Of a DNA stretch of 53,592 nucleotides, positions 8,644 to 15,350 are shown piece after piece (position 1 is the first letter of the stretch; each line of letters starts with the position of its first letter). The stretch lies in the NCBI GenBank assembly GCA_017694845.1, contig JADIMI010000073.1, positions 1 to 53,592 on the forward strand, given 5' to 3'. The notes below the pieces were generated by a model. It had not been told where the DNA came from, ran no database searches, and worked only from the letters and a program-made list of their open reading frames with translations. Origin of the DNA: Candidatus Cryptobacteroides intestinavium. Lineage in GTDB: Bacteria > Bacteroidota > Bacteroidia > Bacteroidales > UBA932. The position numbers and the translations under genes are program-made.

Positions 8644-8744
8644 TAAGACAACAATTCTCCACGAGGATATCAGTTCCTTGACTTTTCCCTTTCGCCTATG
8701 CAGGCGGAGACAGCATCCGGTCTGGCAAAGGCCGAGGGAGGATC

Positions 8745-8807
8745 GGAGATATGCACCGGTAACCCCTAATATACGCTCCCGGTGGCATCATCGGGGAGCA
8801 TATCTCC
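8745..8807 (-). repeat. Hairpin unit B, copy 1 (63 bp)
   Basis: On the minus strand it begins GGAGATATGC and ends GCATATCTCC. Inside is a second CCCC/GGGG stem and the core GATGATGCC-N6-AGCGTATAT. Copy 2 is at 53014-53076. Confidence 0.8.
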
Positions 8808-8818
8808 ACAAAAATGTC

Positions 8819-8880
8819 GAGATATGCGCGGCTGACCCTCGATATACGCTTTCTACGGCATCATCAGGGTGCATATCTCC
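8819..8880 (-). repeat. Hairpin unit A, copy 1 (62 bp)
   Basis: On the minus strand it begins GGAGATATGC and ends GCATATCTC. Inner stem ACCCT/AGGGT replaces the CCCC/GGGG of unit B while the core GATGATGCC-N6-AGCGTATAT is kept. Copy 2 is at 52941-53002. Confidence 0.8.
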
Positions 8881-9021
8881 TTTGGAATCACAGGCGGCTG
8901 CCAATGTGTAGAACCAATGTGGTGCTTCAGATCCTTCTCTCCGCCTGACGGCTGCGCCTATGGTGACAAGGAATGTCTAAGGGAGCGCAGCGAAGAATCT
9001 GGAGAAGAAGGGCTGGACAGC

Positions 9022-9092
9022 GGACCGCGAACAAGCCAAATTCGTATCTTGCTAAAAGACAAGTTGTTACAAAAATCGGTTGTTCGCGGTCC
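9022..9092 (+). repeat. 71-bp inverted-end element 1a
   Basis: It starts GGACCGCGAACA and ends TGTTCGCGGTCC, perfect 12-base inverted ends, exactly 71 bp. It forms a pair with element 1b after a 14-base spacer. Confidence 0.85.
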
Positions 9093-9106
9093 CCTCAGAA
9101 AAGTAG

Positions 9107-9177
9107 GGACCGCGAACAAGATAATTTTGCATTGTATTGTATCTCAATGGATTACAAAAAGTTGATGTTCGCGGTCC
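9107..9177 (+). repeat. 71-bp inverted-end element 1b
   Basis: Same perfect ends and same 71-bp length as 1a, different interior. It is followed by a degenerate copy of the sequence that forms the hairpin at 31652-31700. Confidence 0.85.
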
Positions 9178-9336
9178 GCATACCGGTGCGGGGCATCAAG
9201 CTGTCAGCGACAACAAAAATTAAAAACACATGGTTTCCCCGGTGATCCCCTTTCGTTGTCATTCAGCGCAGCGAAGAATCTGGTGCGGAAAGCCAAAGCA
9301 GTAACCTGTGTAGTGCTCCAGATCCTTCACTTCGTT

Positions 9337-9418
9337 CAGGATGACAGTGTTGTTCCGATTCAGGATGACAGTGTTGTTCCGGTTCAGGATGACAGTGTTG
9401 TTCCGGCTTAGGATGAGA
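9337..9418 (+). repeat. 24-bp tandem repeat, about 3.4 copies
   Basis: Units begin at 9337, 9361 and 9385, each reading CAGGATGACAGTGTTGTTCC plus GATT, GGTT or GGCT, with a partial fourth from 9409. The unit begins with the end of the dispersed 'ttcaggatgaca' repeat and looks like a local amplification of it. Confidence 0.85.
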
Positions 9419-9421
9419 TAC

Positions 9422-9492
9422 GGACCGCGAACACGAGATCTTCGTATCTTTCTGAATGACAATGTATTATAAAAATCGATTGTTCGCGGTCC
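9422..9492 (+). repeat. 71-bp inverted-end element 2 (single)
   Basis: Perfect GGACCGCGAACA/TGTTCGCGGTCC-type ends and exact 71-bp length. It is the only copy in the window not arranged as a pair. It lies about 100 bases beyond the 3' end of the GH65 gene, the last gene of the utilization locus. Confidence 0.85.
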
Positions 9493-9590
9493 TTCACCGA
9501 AGAACGACTCTGCTCGCCGTGGCCTAGACTATCACCGGCATCGAAGCAAGATTCGAGGGACCTCTACCTGTGCGCGAAAGACAATGGGAC

Positions 9591-11615
9591 TTATTTCTGT
9601 CTGAGCCCGGTATTGACATAGGTCTTCATTTCCGGGCCGACTCCCTTGACGGTCACGCTTTTCCAGTGAGGAGGAAGGGCTGCCGGCAGCTGGACTACAC
9701 CCTTGTCGGTGATCTCCAGCCCGCAGAAGCCGTTGATGACAGCCTGCAGCATCCCTCCGGCCCCGGTAGCGAAATACGGGTTATCGCTGAACGGAGTCTC
9801 CGTAATGACCCCGAACGGTGGCTTTGAATTAGGTTCGTAACTGCGTCTGAAGAGTTCATAGGCTCTCTCGCCATCCCCGAGCCGGGCATACTGCACACAG
9901 AAGACCGAATGAGACATTGCCGGAGCATTGTCATCAATCCTTCCTATATAATATTCAAGATCCTTCCTGATCTCCTTGGGGTCAGTGATGATACCGAGAG
10001 GATAGGCAAGAAGGTTTGCATCGGCCTGTTTGATGATCCCGCCATCATAACCGTCATATTCACGGGTGACTCCATCCTCGAATTCGAGGATACGGATATT
10101 GTCTGCAATCTCTTTCCATATCGCCGGTGCCTTCTCCCCGCAGACGGCCGCCGCCTTCGTCGCTGCCGTAAGGGCCTTGATGGCAGCACCGTTAGTGAAG
10201 GAATTGTCATCTACACCTTCGGCATATTCATCGGCTGCGACAACATTAAGAATCGAATATGATCCATCATCGTTTCTGTGTACACGGCTTGTCCAGAATT
10301 CGGCTGCCTCTCTGATCAGAGGCCAGCCTTCCTTCTTCAGCCATTCCCTGTCCCTGTTCATACAGTAGAAGTTCCAGGCAGCTATTGCAATGTCGGCCGT
10401 GATATGATGCTCGAACGCGCCTGTAGGGGCATAGAGAGGACATGCCTCCTGCCCTGCGTCATCGCTCTCCCACGGGAACATAGCTCCTTCATAGCCATAG
10501 TTGTCCGCCCTGTGGCGCGCCGCACCGAGCCTGTCTGTCCTGTAGTCAATCATCGATTCCGCTATCCCCCGGTTGAGAAACAGCATAGGAGGATACATCC
10601 ATATTTCGGTATCCCAGAAGATATGCCCGTTATATCCCTGCGAAGACAGCCCCATCGGAGATATGCTGAGCCTGCTGCCCTTCCGGCAGTATGAATACAG
10701 GTTGTAAAGGGAGAAGCGCACATCCTTCTGCGCCTTGTCATCGCCTTCTATGACAATGTCGCCCTGCCACATTTCATTCCACAGGGCCCTGTGTCCTTCC
10801 AGGACCTTGTCGACACCTTCCTTGACAATGTAGGTTATCTGCCTGTCGGACTCGTTGTACGGATCCAGGAAATCTCGGCCTGAACATACAGTGCCTGCCA
10901 GGGCGAACTCGACCACATCCCCTTTCTTCACCTTTGAGACAAGGACATTCCCGCCTTCGGCAAGCGATGCTGTACCTGTCCCGTATATGAATGCGGATGA
11001 TGCCGACACCTTCTGCTCCCGGTACAGGGAGAGGGCTTCTGTCCTGTGTATATCCAGCGGCATACCATCTATGTTCGTCCTGTAGACACGATGTCCTGGT
11101 TCCTGGTACTCATCAGGGACCGAAACGACATTGTCCATCTGTATGAAGATGTCATCAAGAGCCTTTACCCTTACTGTCACAAGTCCTGAATAAGGTAGAT
11201 TCCTGAGGGCATATATGGAATATGAGACCTCGGCCTTTCCCGGCACTTCGAAAGAGGTATTATGGCTTGCCTCCCTCATATCCAGCGTCTGGCTCCAGCC
11301 GGATATGCCCTGCATTGCGACCTTCTCCCCATCGATCCTCATCTCCAGACCGAAAGGATTGATTCCGCGCAGCATCCGGCTGATACCTTCCGGACCATCG
11401 GCATCGAAGACGTGGTTCAGGATCACATAGTTTACAGAGAACGGCTCTCTCCACGGCAGGATACCGATCCTTCCGTTGGCGACAGGCGCTCCTACATACT
11501 GGCCATTTGCATCATCGGCGGACAGCACCCAGCCATCCGAGGCATCAGCGGTACCATTCTGTGCATATATGCCTCCGGATACCGCCAGAGCGAGAAGAAC
11601 AAGAAACCTTTTCAT
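9591..11615 (-). CDS. Secreted GH65-family glycoside hydrolase
   Basis: The 674-residue product starts at the ATG at 11615, giving a clean signal peptide (MKRFLVLLALAVSGGIYAQ) for export to the periplasm. It has the GH65 (alpha/alpha)6 barrel signatures GHIFWDTEIWMYPPMLFLN and, near residue 464, DEYAEGVDDNSFTN with the general-acid Glu. An N-terminal beta-sandwich and short C-terminal sheet complete the family fold. GH65 contains phosphorylases and hydrolases acting on alpha-glucosides; a secreted form is more likely a hydrolase (inference). It is the last gene of the locus, 4 bases after the upstream GH43, and its presence beside arabinose-type enzymes is unexpected. Confidence 0.85.
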   Translation of the reverse strand: MKRFLVLLALAVSGGIYAQNGTADASDGWVLSADDANGQYVGAPVANGRIGILPWREPFSVNYVILNHVFDADGPEGISRMLRGINPFGLEMRIDGEKVAMQGISGWSQTLDMREASHNTSFEVPGKAEVSYSIYALRNLPYSGLVTVRVKALDDIFIQMDNVVSVPDEYQEPGHRVYRTNIDGMPLDIHRTEALSLYREQKVSASSAFIYGTGTASLAEGGNVLVSKVKKGDVVEFALAGTVCSGRDFLDPYNESDRQITYIVKEGVDKVLEGHRALWNEMWQGDIVIEGDDKAQKDVRFSLYNLYSYCRKGSRLSISPMGLSSQGYNGHIFWDTEIWMYPPMLFLNRGIAESMIDYRTDRLGAARHRADNYGYEGAMFPWESDDAGQEACPLYAPTGAFEHHITADIAIAAWNFYCMNRDREWLKKEGWPLIREAAEFWTSRVHRNDDGSYSILNVVAADEYAEGVDDNSFTNGAAIKALTAATKAAAVCGEKAPAIWKEIADNIRILEFEDGVTREYDGYDGGIIKQADANLLAYPLGIITDPKEIRKDLEYYIGRIDDNAPAMSHSVFCVQYARLGDGERAYELFRRSYEPNSKPPFGVITETPFSDNPYFATGAGGMLQAVINGFCGLEITDKGVVQLPAALPPHWKSVTVKGVGPEMKTYVNTGLRQK

Positions 11616-11619
11616 TATA

Positions 11620-12720
11620 TCAGAGATTAATTTTAAACATAGGTCCGGCACCGTCCGTGACAGGATGTCCTGTCACCAGACTCGGCCAGCCATTGAGCCA
11701 CATCACCCTGTCGACACATACCACTCTTACATTCAGATGATTGCCTGACCATAACGTATGGTATGCCATCCAGCTCTGTCCGGCATCATCCGTGACTATC
11801 CCTGAATTATGTCCGGTACCGAAGAAAGCGGTGCCATCTCCTGAAAGGATATAGTTGTTGTATCCATCATTGTCCAGCATCGGCGTGCCATCCGGACCTA
11901 CATAAGGACCGAGTACATTGTCCGAACGCCCGACCACCACCCGGTAGTCGCTGGACGTTCCTGCAAGTGTCTGACCGGTAGAAGCGAAAAGATAATACCA
12001 GCCGTCCCTTTCGGTGACCATAGTCCCTTCTATCTGATTGCCCGCAACCTTTACCTTGGAGGCTCCTTCCTTGATGGCAAGTCCATCATCCGTAACCTCT
12101 ATGGCATAGATTCCGTAATCTACAGACGGGTCATCGCTGAGTTTGTAACTTCCCCAGAAAATGTATTTTTTCTCGCCGTCATCAAAGAAATTGACATCGA
12201 TAGGATTGAATACCCGGCAGTTCTCCCTGTTGAGAAGAGGGTTGCCATCTATATCGACAAACGGGCCTTCCGGACTGTCAGATACCGCGACCCCGCTCTC
12301 GCTCAGCATAGGCTCGTTCCAGCATCCCATTGAATAGTACAGGACATACTTGCCATTGATATAGTTGATGTCAGGAGCCCACGGACGTGCCCAGGACTCG
12401 CCCCATTTCCTCTGGAAGCCGTCAGGGAAGGCATCCCCGACAAATTCCCAGTTCACCAGATTCTTTGATCTGTATACAGGGATGTCGCACTCCCCGTTCT
12501 CGGTCGTATAGAGATAGTAATAACCTGTCCTCTCCCTGTCATCCAGCAGAGAAGGGTCGGCAGCATCCTGAGGCAGGACAGGATTGTCAAGTTTCTCGAT
12601 ATTATACCTTGTCTGGGATGTCTCGCCTGTACCGACCATATCCTGGATCGAGACATTCTCGCACGACAACATTGACAGCAGACAGATTGCAGCAAACATA
12701 TAATTACTCTTAAGTATCAT
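11620..12720 (-). CDS. GH43-family lipoprotein (arabinanase/arabinosidase-like)
   Basis: The 366-residue product has a lipoprotein signal (lipobox LLSMLSC), so it is probably anchored in the outer membrane or on the cell surface. It is a five-bladed propeller GH43. The general base is in AADPSLLDD (near residue 55), the pKa-modulating Asp in NPIDVNFFDDG, and the general acid Glu in IEGTMVTERDGWYYLF (near 229). GH43 enzymes cleave arabinose- and xylose-containing glycans; the subfamily cannot be assigned by eye. It is separated by 11 bases from the upstream GH43 and 4 bases from GH65, so it is translated within the same operon. Confidence 0.85.
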   Translation of the reverse strand: MILKSNYMFAAICLLSMLSCENVSIQDMVGTGETSQTRYNIEKLDNPVLPQDAADPSLLDDRERTGYYYLYTTENGECDIPVYRSKNLVNWEFVGDAFPDGFQRKWGESWARPWAPDINYINGKYVLYYSMGCWNEPMLSESGVAVSDSPEGPFVDIDGNPLLNRENCRVFNPIDVNFFDDGEKKYIFWGSYKLSDDPSVDYGIYAIEVTDDGLAIKEGASKVKVAGNQIEGTMVTERDGWYYLFASTGQTLAGTSSDYRVVVGRSDNVLGPYVGPDGTPMLDNDGYNNYILSGDGTAFFGTGHNSGIVTDDAGQSWMAYHTLWSGNHLNVRVVCVDRVMWLNGWPSLVTGHPVTDGAGPMFKINL

Positions 12721-12731
12721 TATTTCTATTA

Positions 12732-13769
12732 TTATTCAACTATCAAAAATGCAGGAGTGCAGTCTTCAGCCACTTTCAGCGTGCCATCTTCTCCGATCCA
12801 TGCCCTGCTGACATACATATGTCTCGGATCGTATGATTCCCGGTCGGGATGTGCGTGAAAGACAATATACAGCTGACCGTCTGCCCCTGTAAAAAACGAT
12901 GAATGTCCAGTCCCGACAAGACCGGCAGGACGTCGCAGGATAGGATTGTCCGCCGCCTTTTCCCATCTGCCGGGGAAAAGGGTATCGGAAACCGCATAGC
13001 CGACTGCATAATCCTGGCTGCGGTAGTCGTTGGCAGAATAGGTAAGGTAATATCTCCCTCCGTGCCTTATAATGAACGGTCCCTCGATAATCTGGTTCTG
13101 GATCTCTTCCCACGTACCCGGATCTGTCGTCAGGCAGAGCCTCCACTCGCTTTCCGGAGCCATTGAGGAAAAATCCTTTTCAACCCTTGCCATATATATG
13201 CTGTTCCTGCCGTTCCTTGTGGCGTTGAAACACAGATAATACTCCCCTGTAGCATCATCTATGCACAGAGTATGGTCAATCGCACCCTGTACAAGACAGT
13301 ATGGCTCCTCTGGCTGGACAAAAGGGCCGAGAGGTGAAGATGACCGTGCAACACACAGGCTGAAATCGGCGGTATAGAGCATATAGTAGGTATCCCCTGT
13401 CTTCCAGACCTCCGGAGCCCAGAAATTGGCATCGCCGAAGACGGAATGTCCCTTGCGCAGGACATATCCTCCGCCGAGCTGCGTATCCGCCTGCCTCCAA
13501 TGGACAAGGTCCTCCGAGACATACGCCTTGAACCCGTCGGGAGCACTTGTCCCGTATGCATAATATACTCCCGTCTTCCCGTCATAAATGACATAAGGAT
13601 CGGCTATCGCAAGAGGTATGGCAGATCCGGGGTCATTGTCCCGGGTATCATCACCGGAGACACCGGTGAAAGAAGCCGTATACCGGCAGTCATCCGCAGC
13701 GACATCCGTTATTGGGCAGCACGGTGTAAATGCCAGAAAGAAGAAAAATAAAATACTGCTGATCATCAT
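12732..13769 (-). CDS. GH43-family glycoside hydrolase, secreted
   Basis: The 345-residue product has a hydrophobic N-terminus (MMISSILFFFFLAFTPCCP) that acts as a signal peptide or, through the Cys pair, a lipoprotein signal. Propeller residues: general base in AIADPYVIYDG near residue 59, the ApH-type Asp in GAIDHTLCIDD, and general acid Glu in IEGPFIIRHGGRYYLTYS near 228. It is distinct from the two flanking GH43 proteins. The closest resemblance within the window is to the stand-alone GH43 at 49120-50079 (both have SAN plus YAVGYA after the acid motif). It probably releases arabinosyl side chains or oligosaccharides in the periplasm. Confidence 0.83.
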   Translation of the reverse strand: MMISSILFFFFLAFTPCCPITDVAADDCRYTASFTGVSGDDTRDNDPGSAIPLAIADPYVIYDGKTGVYYAYGTSAPDGFKAYVSEDLVHWRQADTQLGGGYVLRKGHSVFGDANFWAPEVWKTGDTYYMLYTADFSLCVARSSSPLGPFVQPEEPYCLVQGAIDHTLCIDDATGEYYLCFNATRNGRNSIYMARVEKDFSSMAPESEWRLCLTTDPGTWEEIQNQIIEGPFIIRHGGRYYLTYSANDYRSQDYAVGYAVSDTLFPGRWEKAADNPILRRPAGLVGTGHSSFFTGADGQLYIVFHAHPDRESYDPRHMYVSRAWIGEDGTLKVAEDCTPAFLIVE

Positions 13770-13789
13770 AGTGGAATTATACCTGAAAA

Positions 13790-15262
13790 CTATCTGTCAA
13801 ATATCGGAGCCAGAGCCTTTCGAGGGACTTGGTTGCCTGGTACGTATGGCCAGCCGTCTTCATCGAAAAAGACCTGCATTATGGAGAGAGGATGTCCGTG
13901 ATCCCACTGACTGTCAGCATAGGAATGGATAGCGGTCCACATCTGTCCCCTGTCATCTTCTATGATCACGGAATTGTGCCCTGGAGCCAGGAAATAGTCA
14001 TCGCTTTCGACAAACAGATCCGACCTCCCGTCAAGCAGCCGTCCCCCATCCTTTGTCACGTAAGGGCCGAGAAGATTCTCCGAACGGCCCATTATGACGT
14101 GGTAAGTACTGGCAGCTCCGGCTGTAGGACTGCCTATGGATCCGAAGAAATAATACCATCCCCCTCTCTTGTATATGACAACCCCTTCCGCCACGTTGGT
14201 CCCGGCTATCTGCTGTTTCAAGGTCGGGTTCCCGGAAATGTCTCTTTTCACATTGAGTCCGTCATCCGTCAGTTCCGTCACCCATATTCCTGAAGGATGT
14301 GTCCCCCAGAACATATAATGCTTCCCGTCTTCCTCATAATAGAACGGGTCGATGGATGGCACCACGCCTAACTCTTCGGCATCGATCAGTTTATGTGCAT
14401 TCTTGTACGGACCTCCGGGAGTCTCGGATGTCGCCACTCCTATATCCATGACTTTCCATCCGTTTTCGTCCCAGCCTCCTCTGATCATGGAATAATAGCA
14501 GACATACTTGCCTCCGATATATCTCAGGTCCGGTGCCCAGAGGCCGCCAGGCCCTTCTCCCCATTCAGAATCTGTCTTGGGGTTGAACACACGGCTGTTA
14601 TCCCAGTCCTCCCCTGTCTCGCCGAAGTTCCAGTTCACAAGATCATCCGACCTGAAGATCGGCATTCCCTGGGTTTCCGATGGATAAGGATAGCCGCCTT
14701 CTTCCGTGGCTGCAAGATAGAAAGTCCCATCTTCGGCACGGAGGATGGTCGGATCGGAACTGCTCTGGATTATCACCGGATTGGTATAGAAATTCTTGCC
14801 TGCGGCAATATAGGTCACACCTGAAGCTATTCTTACGCCGTCCGCAGAAAGCCGTACAGGCAGCAGATACGAAAGCTCTCCCACCTTGGATCTGTAGAAA
14901 GTCACAGGCACCCTGGAATTTACACTGCTCGGGAGCCACGCCCCTGTACCTATGGAGTATGAGCCCTCAGGAAGGAGTTCATAAGCAGTCCCGTGCACCT
15001 CGTTGTACTTCTTCACAAGCTCCGCTGCATCGGTCGGGACAGTCAGCGTATAGTCAAGCTGACCCTGGAGACCGCCGCCGCTCTCTACAGTAAGCCGCGT
15101 ATCCACATTCAGCACAGTCTCCTCCTCTTCAAGGAAGGCGGTCTGGACATCATAGGAAGCATATCCCAATGCCAGGCCATCCATTGAAGGAGCTTTCTTG
15201 CAGCCTGCCGCTATGACAAGAGGAGAAATGCAAAGAATCAGACATTTATAAAAACGTTTCAT
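13790..15262 (-). CDS. DUF1735-GH43 fusion lipoprotein
   Basis: The 490-residue product has lipobox VIAAGC. Residues ~30-150 form a DUF1735 (BT_3987 N-terminal-like) beta-sandwich, with the typical YNEVHGTAYELLPEGSY stretch also seen in both surface lipoproteins of this locus. Residues ~165-490 are a GH43 propeller with general base in SSDPTIL, a second Asp in PSIDPFYYEEDG and acid Glu in AEGVVIYKRGGWYYFFGS. The domain shared with the presumed glycan-binding proteins suggests that the enzyme is surface-placed and docked near them. It resembles the 11620-12720 enzyme in its catalytic half. A dispersed repeat of about 50 bases separates it from GH127. Confidence 0.87.
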   Translation of the reverse strand: MKRFYKCLILCISPLVIAAGCKKAPSMDGLALGYASYDVQTAFLEEEETVLNVDTRLTVESGGGLQGQLDYTLTVPTDAAELVKKYNEVHGTAYELLPEGSYSIGTGAWLPSSVNSRVPVTFYRSKVGELSYLLPVRLSADGVRIASGVTYIAAGKNFYTNPVIIQSSSDPTILRAEDGTFYLAATEEGGYPYPSETQGMPIFRSDDLVNWNFGETGEDWDNSRVFNPKTDSEWGEGPGGLWAPDLRYIGGKYVCYYSMIRGGWDENGWKVMDIGVATSETPGGPYKNAHKLIDAEELGVVPSIDPFYYEEDGKHYMFWGTHPSGIWVTELTDDGLNVKRDISGNPTLKQQIAGTNVAEGVVIYKRGGWYYFFGSIGSPTAGAASTYHVIMGRSENLLGPYVTKDGGRLLDGRSDLFVESDDYFLAPGHNSVIIEDDRGQMWTAIHSYADSQWDHGHPLSIMQVFFDEDGWPYVPGNQVPRKALAPIFDR

Positions 15263-15296
15263 AGTATTTGAATAATTAGGACATTCTTGGTTTTCA

Positions 15297-15350
15297 GATC
15301 CTTCGCTGACGCTCAGGATGACAGGCGTCGTTCAGGATGACATCATTCTG
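15297..15350. repeat. Dispersed repeat between GH127 and GH43 genes
   Basis: Reverse orientation of the family: 'cagatccttcgctgacgctc' followed by 'aggatgaca', then 'gttcaggatgacatcattctga'. It lies in the only sizeable gap among the enzyme genes and overlaps the last codons of the GH127 gene. It could form a hairpin in the transcript. Confidence 0.75.

Larger units (their letters stand above)
8484..8880 (+). repeat. Long inverted repeat, copy 1 (partner at 52941-53235)
   Basis: The reverse complement of this stretch matches 52941-53235 over nearly its whole length: the two hairpin units, the purine-rich stretch after them, 'tgcgcacaggctctaa', 'cttcggtacagattcttcgct'. Copy 1 carries an extra ~103 bases (about 8535-8643) with two hairpins. 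Copy 2 lacks these as if by deletion between short TGCGCA repeats. Confidence 0.8.
8428..9590. other. Gene-free repeat island 1
   Basis: About 1.16 kb with no believable gene; open frames here are short and cross repeats. It holds, in order, dispersed 'ctgagcgaagcgaagaatct' repeats, hairpins with TGCGCAGAG arms, two GGAGATATGC-armed units, a pair and a single copy of the 71-bp element, and a 24-bp tandem repeat. Much of it reappears in the islands at 31360-31840 and 52650-53420. Confidence 0.85.

Noticed and set aside
9022..9177. The repeated GGACCGCGAAC motifs looked at first like CRISPR repeats with spacers
   Set aside because: The motifs alternate in inverted orientation, there are only two elements per site, interiors are structured parts of the element, and no cas gene is present.
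8386..9245. Several short plus-strand frames in repeat island 1
   Set aside because: They run through the hairpins and dispersed repeats, with Arg/Ser-rich products and no promoter of their own.
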